Below, piece by piece: positions 26,128 to 34,206 of a stretch of DNA of 64,000 nucleotides. The DNA is from Stappia sp. (GTDB lineage Bacteria; Pseudomonadota; Alphaproteobacteria; Rhizobiales; Stappiaceae): contig NZ_CP157793.1 of NCBI RefSeq assembly GCF_040110915.1, forward strand, positions 1,562,939-1,626,938. The letters run 5' to 3'. Each line of letters starts with the position of its first letter. The first letter of the stretch is position 1. The notes under the pieces were generated by a model. The model made no database searches. It worked only from the letters and a program-made list of their open reading frames with translations, and was not told where the DNA came from. Both the position numbers and the translations under genes were made by a program.

Positions 26128-26560
26128 CCGCCACGCAACACCCCCTCGCAACAAGGGCCCGACCGATCCCCGCCCACGTGTTGTGGGCCATGGGATTGAA
26201 ATCGTCCGTTTGGGAAGGCACGCGCCGCGCAGTCGGGGTCGAAGTCGAAGTCGAGGGCGAACGCAGGGACCCGCGCTCGGGATTCCACGCCGTGCGACAT
26301 TCGGCGAGCGCGACGTTCGTTGAACGACCGCGCCCGGGCGGAGATCGCCCCTTGGCGCCTCCACTCGGCACGTTGACCCCGACGGAGAAGTCCGCTGCCG
26401 AATAGCCCTGCTTGCGGGGACTGGCTGCCGGGGAACGTCATTTCCATCGAGGACACGGCAAGTAGGAACGGGGCCCCCGATGACTTCTGCATCGGGTGCC
26501 CCGAGATCCCGCTCCCATTGCCGCGCAACCAATGCGCCGCGCACGGCATGCCGTCGGTTG
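26128..26560. other. Non-coding stretch after the orphan regulator
   Basis: No supported gene. It contains a strong imperfect hairpin at 26470-26502 (13-base arms GGGGCCCCCGATG and CATCGGGTGCCCC with one mismatch) that may terminate the regulator transcript, although it lies about 340 bases past the stop. Confidence 0.45.
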
Positions 26561-26767
26561 GAGCAATTTCAGCACAAGCCGGAGACTTTTGCGCGCGCGA
26601 AACTGCGTAAAGACAATGACCTGGAGCATTTTGAGTGAATCGGCATTCACGAGAAATGCGCTAGAGCAATTTCAGCAAAAGTTGGAGACTTTTGCGCCCG
26701 CGAAATTGCGTAAAGACAATGACCTGGAGCATTTTGAGTGAATCTGCATTCACGAGAAATGCTCTAG
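26561..26767. repeat. Two tandem copies of a 103-base palindromic intergenic repeat
   Basis: Units at 26561-26663 and 26664-26766 are about 93% alike. Each unit folds into two hairpins. The first has GCAATTTC pairing with GAAATTGC around an inner AAAAGT/ACTTTT. The second has GAGCATTTT..GTGAAT pairing with ATTCAC..GAAATGCTC around a 4-base loop. The family resembles short palindromic repeats scattered in Hyphomicrobiales genomes. The last bases of copy 2 (CTAG) provide the TAG stop of the RND transporter gene on the minus strand. Confidence 0.8.
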
Positions 26768-29211
26768 GTCGTTGCCTGCGACGGGCGATAGGCGGTCTCC
26801 CCGACGGGTTTGTCCGCACGCTGGTTCGCGCGGTGATACAGCGCGAGAATCGCCGGTCCGATCGTCATCTCCGCCAAGAGCGCGATCGCGGCCCCCATCA
26901 CCATCAGCGCGCCGAAGGTTTGAATGTTCGACATCGTCGACAGGCCAAAAACCGCGAAGCTCAGCATCACCACGAGGGTCGTTGCAAACAAGGCGCCACC
27001 GATTTCGTGAACCCCCTCGCGCACCGCATCGACGATGTTTCGCCGATCGTCCATGCGCTGACGAAGCGCGTGAAAGAAGTGCAACGTGTCATCGACGATC
27101 AACCCGGTGATGATGCCGCCGATCAACACCGTGAACGTGTCGAGCGGCAATCTCAGAAAGCCCATGATCCCCAAAAGCATCACGAAGGGAACGACATTGG
27201 GCACGATGCTCAACAACCCAAGCTTGGCGGATCTCAACGCGATCGCCATGAAGGCGGTGACGACGATCAATGCGATGAGATAACTGCGCGACATGCTGTC
27301 GAGCACAGCCTTCGAGGTTTGGGCAAGCAGCACGATCAACCCCGTGGCTTCGACGCGCGCCTGGTCGCCGAGGGCGGCTTGGAACTCTGTCTGGATCGTC
27401 TCCACGACATCGGCATAGAGTTTGGCCTCCAGCCATGGCGTTTGGAACGAGACCCGCCCGGTGCTGTAGTCCATGCTCACATAGCGCTTCATATCGTCGA
27501 TCCCCTGCCCTTCCAGAAGCAGGATCTGATCCCAGATCGCCTCTTGTTCCGGAAGCCGCAGTGCGGCCGGATCGCCGTCGTTGATCGCCTGGTTGGTCTC
27601 CTCGATGAAGGAAATGATGCTCGTGTGGCGTCCGATCGGCACGTCGACGTCATCGTAGACGGCGTATGACGTGGCATCGATCGCCTTGAGAATTCCTGCG
27701 TCGCGGAAGTCGCGTTGGCCGGTTGGCGATATGACCATTTCCAGGTTGACCGTGCCGTTGAAGCGGGCATCGATCGCCTCGGTCGATACGCGCGCCGGAT
27801 TGCTTTCCGGTAGCCACAGCAAGGAGTTGTGCGAGTAATCGAGCCGCGTCATGCCGGCGGCCGCGATCACGAGAACGGCGGCCGCGCACGCCAGCACGCG
27901 ATAGGGACGCGCCGCGCTGGCCGCCGCGAGGCCGGCCATGATGCGTGCGATACGTCCCGGTTCCGCCTGCTGGCGCTCGAGGAACCGCGTTGGCAGGGTC
28001 CGGAAGATGATCGTGACCCAAAAAAGCGACAAGAGGTAGGAAGCCCCCACCGACACGAGGCCGAAGAGACCCAGGTCCGTGATCGGCGCAAGCGGCGATG
28101 CAATCAGGCCCGTCAGGCCCCCCGCCGTGGTCAGCGCCGTGAACAGGATCGGCGTGTTGCTCCTCGACACCGCGAGGCGGATGGCACCGGGGCCCGTGCT
28201 TTCGCGCGCACGCGCCTTCAACAAGGCGGCCGTGAAATGCACGTAGGTGCAAAGCCCGACGACCAGCGTCATCGGGATAAGCAGTTGAACCGGTGGCGTC
28301 ACCGCCACACCGACGGCCGAGACCGTTGCCAGCGTTGTCAGAATCCCCGTCAGAAAATTGACGAAGGCGCCCAATCCGATCAACACGCTGCGGTGAAGCA
28401 CGAGCATGGTGATCACGGTGATGATCAGGCAGGCCAGCGTGAACCGCGGCATGTCCTGCTCCATCATCCGTACGATTTCCGTGCTGACCACCGGCGCGCC
28501 GGCAATGCTGATGTCGAAACCCTCGCCTTGATACTCGGCCGCGATGTCCCGGGCCGCGGCCGTCATTTCGGTGTATTGCGGCGCGCCGAGCAAGGTGCGT
28601 TCGGACAGGGGCGTGAAGACGATGGGACACCTCACGCCGTTCGCCGGATCGGGAGTGCAGTCGGACGCATCCGGTGCATAGCGGTACGGCTCCACGACGA
28701 TGGACACCGCCTGCCCGTCCGCCGATATGATGAAATTGCGATACAGCGGCGTTTCGACGATCCGATCACGCAATTCGCGCGGGTCGCGCCCCCGCACCAG
28801 CATGTTTCGAACCAGTTCCTCCAGATAGACCCCACCGTCTTCGTACTCGATGAACGGGATGTTGTAGGGGCTGAAGATTTCCGCCACATGCGGCACACCG
28901 TGGGCGATGTCCGTATGGAACTCCGAGAATTTCGTCAGGAAGTCGGTGTCGAAGACGTCGGGGCCCGTGACCGAGATGATCAGCCGATTGTCCTGCCCGA
29001 ACTCCCGGCGCATGTCATAGTAGGTTTCCAGCGCGGGGGCTTCGGCGTGCATGAAAGCTTCGACGCGCCCGTCCTTTTCGATGTTCGGCAAATTCGCGAC
29101 GATGTAGCCGGCCAACGCCAGCAGAACCAGCGGCAACATCTTCAGCCGGTGGTTGTAGATAAGGCAAAGGACCCAGGAAACGGCAGCTTCGATGGCGGCG
29201 AAGACGCGCAT
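26764..29211 (-). CDS. RND/MMPL superfamily lipid-type exporter (HpnN-like)
   Basis: Inner-membrane transporter of 815 residues with two MMPL repeats. Each has a leading transmembrane segment, a large periplasmic loop (about 35-250 and 445-620) and a block of five to six transmembrane segments. Typical stretches are 'LIPMTLVVGLCTYVHFTAAL', 'ALTTAGGLTGLIASPLAPI' and, in the second half, 'GGIITGLIVDDTLHFFHALR'. Relatives move hopanoids, glycolipids or pigment lipids across the envelope. It follows the LolA-like gene (29280) in the same operon with a 68-base gap. The stop codon lies at the edge of a palindromic repeat. Probable exporter of the island product; the substrate is inferred. Confidence 0.88.
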   Translation of the reverse strand: MRVFAAIEAAVSWVLCLIYNHRLKMLPLVLLALAGYIVANLPNIEKDGRVEAFMHAEAPALETYYDMRREFGQDNRLIISVTGPDVFDTDFLTKFSEFHTDIAHGVPHVAEIFSPYNIPFIEYEDGGVYLEELVRNMLVRGRDPRELRDRIVETPLYRNFIISADGQAVSIVVEPYRYAPDASDCTPDPANGVRCPIVFTPLSERTLLGAPQYTEMTAAARDIAAEYQGEGFDISIAGAPVVSTEIVRMMEQDMPRFTLACLIITVITMLVLHRSVLIGLGAFVNFLTGILTTLATVSAVGVAVTPPVQLLIPMTLVVGLCTYVHFTAALLKARARESTGPGAIRLAVSRSNTPILFTALTTAGGLTGLIASPLAPITDLGLFGLVSVGASYLLSLFWVTIIFRTLPTRFLERQQAEPGRIARIMAGLAAASAARPYRVLACAAAVLVIAAAGMTRLDYSHNSLLWLPESNPARVSTEAIDARFNGTVNLEMVISPTGQRDFRDAGILKAIDATSYAVYDDVDVPIGRHTSIISFIEETNQAINDGDPAALRLPEQEAIWDQILLLEGQGIDDMKRYVSMDYSTGRVSFQTPWLEAKLYADVVETIQTEFQAALGDQARVEATGLIVLLAQTSKAVLDSMSRSYLIALIVVTAFMAIALRSAKLGLLSIVPNVVPFVMLLGIMGFLRLPLDTFTVLIGGIITGLIVDDTLHFFHALRQRMDDRRNIVDAVREGVHEIGGALFATTLVVMLSFAVFGLSTMSNIQTFGALMVMGAAIALLAEMTIGPAILALYHRANQRADKPVGETAYRPSQATT

Positions 29212-29279
29212 GGCTCAACCCCTTTCGGCTGGCACGCCGGGGGATGGCGGAAGACTCCGCCGCCCCGGCGCGGGAAAGA

Positions 29280-30188
29280 TCAGTTGGTGATGGCGTCACT
29301 GCGATAGTGACGGAAGGCGCTCGCGCTGGAGCCCAGGTCTTCCAGTTCGAAGAACTCGCCCGGCAGGCCGACGTTGAAGACCTCGCCTTCGGTGGTGAAG
29401 TCCGAAAACGAGATGACCCGACCTTCCTTGATGGTGGACACGCGATAGCGCTCCGGCGCGAACACGCCATTCACCCACCGCATACCGAGCGTTTCGAGGA
29501 CGCGCTGCTCGTTCGGCGCATCGGCGTTGAAGCTGGAGTACATCGGCATGAATGTCTCGGTGTCCGCCCAAAGCTCACCGTCGCGCAGACCAAGGCGAAT
29601 GACTTCGGCTTCGGTACGGGGGGTCACATAGACCTTGTACACCGGGAACCCGTTGTAAACGCCGGTTCCGAGCATTTCGCAATCGTAGTCGCGCGCCTGG
29701 CGAATGAGCATTTCGCCAATCGCCAGATCCGAACCATAAAGCCGTTGGCTGAGATCTTCCGACTTCACATCGACGACTTTCTCGGCCGAGGGAAGGTAGA
29801 CCCAGACCTTGTCGGCCATGCCCGGAACGAAGTTGTCATGGACGTAGGATTCGACATCACGCAACTCATCGGGATCGAACACGATCGACCGCAGCCGCCG
29901 ATTGATGCCGTAGTTCTTGTGCGCCGCCGCGATCCGACGTGTTTTCACCGCGCCGGTTTCGTCGGTGATCTTCATGTGAACGATACGCCAGCTGTCATAC
30001 CCGTTGTAGCGATTCTGCACGCCCTCGAGCACCTCACGGCAATCGGTCAACACCGGTGACGTCGGAACCGCAGGTTCCATCAGCGGCGTCTTTCCTTCAG
30101 CCAGACCTTGCTCGGCCAACACAGGCGCGGCCATGAACAGGCAAAGCATACCGCTCGCCATGGAAAGCATTTTCGTGGGACTCTTCAT
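29280..30188 (-). CDS. Outer-membrane lipoprotein-sorting (LolA/LppX-like) periplasmic protein
   Basis: Exported protein of 302 residues with signal peptide at 1-24 (cleavage near VLA|EQG). The mature part follows the LolA-like DUF1329/lipoprotein-sorting pattern: 'WRIVHMKITDETGAVKTRRI', 'KVWVYLPSAEKVVDVKSEDLSQRLYGSDLAIGEM', and later beta-strand pairs 'LWADTETFMPMYSS' and 'FAPERYRVSTIKEG'. In several systems such a protein works with an adjacent MMPL/RND transporter to pass a lipid to the outer membrane, which fits the next gene. GGGAG precedes ATG 30188. This is one of two LolA-like proteins in the island. Confidence 0.82.
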   Translation of the reverse strand: MKSPTKMLSMASGMLCLFMAAPVLAEQGLAEGKTPLMEPAVPTSPVLTDCREVLEGVQNRYNGYDSWRIVHMKITDETGAVKTRRIAAAHKNYGINRRLRSIVFDPDELRDVESYVHDNFVPGMADKVWVYLPSAEKVVDVKSEDLSQRLYGSDLAIGEMLIRQARDYDCEMLGTGVYNGFPVYKVYVTPRTEAEVIRLGLRDGELWADTETFMPMYSSFNADAPNEQRVLETLGMRWVNGVFAPERYRVSTIKEGRVISFSDFTTEGEVFNVGLPGEFFELEDLGSSASAFRHYRSDAITN

Positions 30189-30589
30189 ATGATTTCTCCC
30201 GATGACAGCAAATGCACGCATTATGCGCGGTTGATCACGGGGAGCAGACTGGCGCAAAGCCGAGTAAAAGAAAAAACAAGTAATATACAATTACCTTTCT
30301 GAAAAACTCACAATCTCATGTTGTGTTCCATCGGATTTGCAATGTCGCAATTCAATGAGGCGCTGAAATATCCGCTTCGGAGGGATATCGCGGTCGATGC
30401 GCACCCGATCGCGCACCGCCGCCGAAAAGATCTCCGCTGTATGATTTTATGTCCGCTTTTGTGATGCGCCCGGCAAATACAATTCCAAAAAACTCGACAT
30501 CCAGATTCCAGCGGCTTCGCTATTTTTTGGGTGACAGAAACAGGCGTCTACATGTTTTTACGAATGTAGCGGAAAATCGGATCGGTTCG
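30189..30589. promoter_or_regulatory. AT-rich divergent control region between the LolA-like gene and trpF
   Basis: About 400 bases with lowered GC content and no supported gene. It must drive the LolA-RND operon (minus) and the trpF-trpA-AfsA-FAD-MFS operon (plus). The plus-strand frame is open from 30449, but the residues before the trpF ATG have no TrpF similarity. No Trp-rich leader was found. Confidence 0.5.
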
Positions 30590-31255
30590 ATGGAAATCAA
30601 GATCTGCGGCGCAACGACGTTGCGTGAAATCGCGCTCCTGGAGAGCGAGGGCGCGCGCTATGCCGGTCTTTGGACCGGCATCGAAGGCCACCGCTACAAC
30701 TTGGGCGATGCGCTGTTTCAGACGTTGGCTGAGCGGTGCCGACGCATCACACCCGTGGCCGTTTGCGTGCGAAAGCCCGTTGCACGACTGATTGAGCTTC
30801 TCAAACAAACGCCCGTGCGCCATGTGCAGCTTCATGGCTTCAATGCGCCCAAGGACATCGCCACCTTGAAGGACGCCGGGTTCACGGTGATCAAGACCCT
30901 TCATCTGACGGATGACGGGAAATGCCTCGAGGATCGCTGGATCGATGCCTATGCCAAGGCGGGCGCAGATGTGTTCCTGGCGGACCGGTTCCAGGATTCG
31001 TCGATGATCGGCAGCACGGGAAAAGCCCTTCCCGACACCATCGTAGACACGTGGCTCGCCCGTCTGCCTGGACATCGCATCTGGCTCGCCGGTGGCCTCA
31101 ACGCGGAGCGCGTCGCGACGCTCAGCGAAAAAGCCCTCGTCGAGACCGCCGATATAGACAGCGCCGCGCGTCAAAACGGCAAGATCTCGCGCCGCCAGAC
31201 CCGCTTGTTGATGACAGCGTGTCAGCCTGCCGACTTGTACAAGCAAACGGCGTAG
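30590..31255 (+). CDS. trpF: Phosphoribosylanthranilate isomerase
   Basis: TIM-barrel enzyme of 221 residues, third step from anthranilate to tryptophan. It has 'MEIKICGATTLREI' with the catalytic Cys, 'PVAVCVRKPVARLIELL', 'VRHVQLHGF' and 'FLADRF', with the catalytic Asp in 'VETADIDSAAR'. The usual 'VDVSSGVE' ending is changed to 'ADIDSAAR', keeping the Asp; the phosphate loop 'IWLAGGLNAERV' is present. Start at ATG 30590. It is the first gene of the plus-strand operon and is followed 5 bases later by trpA. The divergent C-terminal motif suggests an atypical but probably working enzyme. Confidence 0.88.
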   Translation: MEIKICGATTLREIALLESEGARYAGLWTGIEGHRYNLGDALFQTLAERCRRITPVAVCVRKPVARLIELLKQTPVRHVQLHGFNAPKDIATLKDAGFTVIKTLHLTDDGKCLEDRWIDAYAKAGADVFLADRFQDSSMIGSTGKALPDTIVDTWLARLPGHRIWLAGGLNAERVATLSEKALVETADIDSAARQNGKISRRQTRLLMTACQPADLYKQTA

Positions 31256-31260
31256 CGCCC

Positions 31261-32043
31261 ATGACCCTGGCGCTCCAAGCACGCGATGCCCGGACACATC
31301 GATTGTGTCCGCTGATCATGGCCGGCGATCCGGATCTTGCAACGACCCGGGATCTTCTGGCGGCCTGCGTCGAGCTGCGCATCGCGATGGTCGAACTGTG
31401 CCTCCCGTTTCCGAACGCCTTCACGGACGGCGCCACATTGCGCCGGGCGCATGCCCGCGGCCTTGCCGCCGGCCTGGATTTGCCGGCCGTGTTCGATCTC
31501 ATTCGCGACTTCAGCGCAAGCATCGACATCGTCCTGTTGGCCGATTGCTCGCACACGCTCCTGCCGGCCGGCTTCACGGCGGTTTGCGAGCGGGCCCGCG
31601 CGGCCGGCGCGGCGGCCATCCTTCCACACGGTCTGCCGCCTCGGCTTGCACCGGATTTTCATTCAGCCGCCGCCGGGACGATACCGATCGTGGGCACGCT
31701 TTACGTGAATTCGCCCGAACCGGTCGTGCACAAGGTCTTGGATCGAAGTTCCGCATTTGTCTACCTGGTCGCAGCCTACGGACGATCGGGCGGTCAAACC
31801 ATGCCGGCAGCCGATCTCGCCGCGCGGATCGCGAACCTCAAGCAGCGCACGCAGCTGCCGATTGCCCTCGGTTTCGGCCTCAAGACACCGGCGAATGTCG
31901 CCGAGGCCTTCAAGCTTGGCTGCGATATCGCCATCGTCGGCAGCGCCATATCGGCGGCCGTGGAAACAGGGATCGAGACCGGCGCCCAAGTCGCGCCCGC
32001 GCGCGCATTGCTCGAGGCGCTCAACGCGGAGGCGGTACGATGA
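31261..32043 (+). CDS. trpA: Tryptophan synthase alpha subunit
   Basis: TIM-barrel enzyme of 260 residues that cleaves indole-3-glycerol phosphate to indole. Catalytic Glu in 'MVELCLPFPNAF' and catalytic Asp in 'TDGATLRRA' correspond to Glu49 and Asp60 of the enteric enzyme. The phosphate region reads 'LPIALGFGLKTPANVAEAF' and 'AIVGSAISAAVETG'. Several normally invariant loop residues differ (SDPxADGP here is PNAFTDGA; YLxSRxGVTG here is YLVAAYGRSGG), so coupling to TrpB may be altered. Overlaps the following AfsA-like gene by 4 bases (ATGA). No trpB is adjacent. Confidence 0.88.
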   Translation: MTLALQARDARTHRLCPLIMAGDPDLATTRDLLAACVELRIAMVELCLPFPNAFTDGATLRRAHARGLAAGLDLPAVFDLIRDFSASIDIVLLADCSHTLLPAGFTAVCERARAAGAAAILPHGLPPRLAPDFHSAAAGTIPIVGTLYVNSPEPVVHKVLDRSSAFVYLVAAYGRSGGQTMPAADLAARIANLKQRTQLPIALGFGLKTPANVAEAFKLGCDIAIVGSAISAAVETGIETGAQVAPARALLEALNAEAVR

Positions 32044-32879
32044 CGGCACTGGATCGGCGACAGGATCCGCGAAACCAGGTGTTGGATCGGATCGTCCTGG
32101 GGGTGTCGTCAACGGCCGAATTGATCGTTGACCGGGATCACCCCTTCTTTTTCGATCACCCACTCGACCACGTACCCGGCCTGCTGCTTCTTGAAGGTGC
32201 CGTTCAACTCGCCCAGGAGCATGCCGAGCAGCCGTCTTTCGTCAGCGCCGTCAACGCGCGGTTTGAGAAATTCGCGTTGTTCGATCGTGAAATCACTCTG
32301 ACCGCCCGCCCGCGCGCCGGTTCAGGTCGCAAGCGGATCGACGTGGCCTTGACGCAAGGCGATATCACGCGCGCGCATGTGAGCGTGGATCTCTTCCCCT
32401 TCGAAAACGATGTCCCCTTCCCCGGCCATCGGGATCTTTCGCAAGCGATCCCCGCCTGCCGGGGCGAGTTCCTCAACAAGGTCAATGCCGACAATGTCCT
32501 GATCGGCGAACCGAAAATCGACGCGGGTGAGATCACGGCCGAGATCCTGCCGAGTTCGGGCGCCTGCCTCCTGGCCGACAGCCTGTGCATGGTGCACCCG
32601 CTGTTTTTGCTGGAGTGCTTCATGCAGGTCCAGCGCTACCTGAATGCGAAGGATCCGGCGCCCGGGCGGATACGCGATATCTTGACCGGGGTGCATATCG
32701 CGCAGGAACGGCCGGTTCGCGACATCTCCGCGCCGATGCAGGTGATCGGTCGCTCGCAGTTCGCGCCGACACCCGGCGGGCGCGCCACGCGCACCGCCGC
32801 ACTCACCGTGGCCGGCATTCCCTTCGCGGAATGCTGCCTGATCACCGCACGCACCGGGATGCTGCGTAAATCCGCCTGA
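32040..32879 (+). CDS. AfsA-like A-factor biosynthesis hotdog protein
   Basis: Protein of 279 residues with two hotdog-type halves as in AfsA, the streptomycete gamma-butyrolactone synthase. The first half has 'DRDHPFFFDHPLDHVPGLLL' and 'EGAVQLAQEHA' (about residues 32-60), the signature of the AfsA domain; the second has 'CMVHPLFLLECFMQVQRYLN' and ends with 'IPFAECCLITART'. AfsA condenses a beta-ketoacyl thioester with a C3 phosphate, but relatives can act as dehydratase-like hotdogs. It is translationally coupled to trpA. In a Gram-negative trp-type cluster this is unusual. The product could be a signalling butenolide or a step in the main pathway. Confidence 0.82.
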   Translation: MTALDRRQDPRNQVLDRIVLGVSSTAELIVDRDHPFFFDHPLDHVPGLLLLEGAVQLAQEHAEQPSFVSAVNARFEKFALFDREITLTARPRAGSGRKRIDVALTQGDITRAHVSVDLFPFENDVPFPGHRDLSQAIPACRGEFLNKVNADNVLIGEPKIDAGEITAEILPSSGACLLADSLCMVHPLFLLECFMQVQRYLNAKDPAPGRIRDILTGVHIAQERPVRDISAPMQVIGRSQFAPTPGGRATRTAALTVAGIPFAECCLITARTGMLRKSA

Positions 32880-32898
32880 CAGGACGAGGATAACGATC

Positions 32899-34206
32899 GT
32901 GGAGCCTGTACATATCATCGGCGCCGGAATTGCAGGCCTTGGCACGGCCCATTATCTCGCGCGGAACGGAATACCGTCCGTCATCCACGAGGCGAGCGAC
33001 GAGATCGGCGGACGGGCCGGCTGTTATCGCCGCAACGGCCATGTCTTCGAGGTCGGCGGCAAGAACTACTCGACGGGATGGAAGCGCTTCACGTCGCTCC
33101 TGTCGGAGTTCGGTCTTGAAGATTCCGAACCCCAGCACCCGGGATTTCATATCGTGTTGCGGGACAGGCTGGTCGCGTTGGAAAAGAGCAAGACCCTTTC
33201 GGGCGACCTGCGTTTGGCGGCCAGTCTCGGGCTCAAATCTGCGGTGCAGCTGCGCAACTTCCTGGCGCGTGCCCGGGCGAACGCCGATCGTTTGAACTAC
33301 ACCTCGGGCCTCATCGAGGACATCGAACGACAATGGGACCATGCAACCATCGATCACCATTTCACGCGTACGCTGAGTGACGGCCCATTGCGCCTGTTTT
33401 CGATCATCATGGGGGCCGCTGAACCCGACGAGCTCTATCCCTCGTTGCTCATGCTGTTCGCGTCGGGGTTCGGCAAAGGCGAGCATCGCGCCATTCGCGG
33501 TGGTGTCGGCCGTCTTCATTGCGCACTCGCCGAAGGCAAATCCATCCGCTTCGGGGAACGCGTCGAAAGCATCGCCGTGGAAAACGGCCGCGTGGTGGGC
33601 CTCGACCTGACGTCGCGTTCGGGTGGCTGCAGCCGGGTGGCGACGACGCGAGTGGTGTCCTGTGTCCCGCTGCATGTTCTCAAACGGATCTTGCGGCTTC
33701 CCGCATACGCCCGGGTCGCGGCCGACGCGGTGCGCTATCACCCCCTCGTCATGATCAACGCCGTCTACGATCGCGACGTGTTTCGCGACAACATCCACTC
33801 GATCATGTTCGAGCCGGGGTCGCCGCTGGGTCATTGTTCGGCGAACCGGTTGCATCAACCCTACCATGTGCGCTTCACGCTCTCCGGCAGGGCGGCGCGG
33901 GAGGTGCTCGACGCGGACGACGAGACCTTGCTCGACATCGCGGAACGTGAGTTCTCGCGTCGTCTTCCCATTCAGGCCAACCGCGTCTTCAGCCGTGTGA
34001 CGCGCCACGACGGCGGCATTTGCGGGTACGCGCCCCACTTCACGCGGGTGAAACGTGACCTCCTGCGCGGCGTCGAGACCATTTCGGGGCTGGAGATCGC
34101 CGGCGATTACCTCGAAGGCCATACAATGGAAGGATGCCTTGCCTCCGCCGACCTTGCGGTCCAGCGGCTCCTTGCAAAGGCCGAAACGGTTCGCGAGGCC
34201 GCCTGA
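32899..34206 (+). CDS. FAD-dependent amine-oxidase/desaturase-type oxidoreductase
   Basis: Flavoenzyme of 435 residues. The N-terminal Rossmann motif 'VHIIGAGIAGLGTAHYLARNGI' and 'EASDEIGGRAGCYRRNGHVFEVGG' identify the amine oxidase/protoporphyrinogen oxidase/phytoene desaturase group. The C-terminal FAD motif reads 'GLEIAGDYLEGHTMEGCLASADLA'. The start is GTG at 32899 with AGGACGAGGA 8 bases before it. It is in the trpF-trpA-AfsA operon and its stop overlaps the MFS start. Oxidation of an indole- or pyrrole-containing intermediate is plausible but inferred. Confidence 0.82.
   Translation: MEPVHIIGAGIAGLGTAHYLARNGIPSVIHEASDEIGGRAGCYRRNGHVFEVGGKNYSTGWKRFTSLLSEFGLEDSEPQHPGFHIVLRDRLVALEKSKTLSGDLRLAASLGLKSAVQLRNFLARARANADRLNYTSGLIEDIERQWDHATIDHHFTRTLSDGPLRLFSIIMGAAEPDELYPSLLMLFASGFGKGEHRAIRGGVGRLHCALAEGKSIRFGERVESIAVENGRVVGLDLTSRSGGCSRVATTRVVSCVPLHVLKRILRLPAYARVAADAVRYHPLVMINAVYDRDVFRDNIHSIMFEPGSPLGHCSANRLHQPYHVRFTLSGRAAREVLDADDETLLDIAEREFSRRLPIQANRVFSRVTRHDGGICGYAPHFTRVKRDLLRGVETISGLEIAGDYLEGHTMEGCLASADLAVQRLLAKAETVREAA

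Noticed and set aside
26088..26549. 153-codon minus frame after the orphan regulator
   Set aside because: Overlaps the regulator 3' end antisense and shows no conserved pattern or ribosome site.
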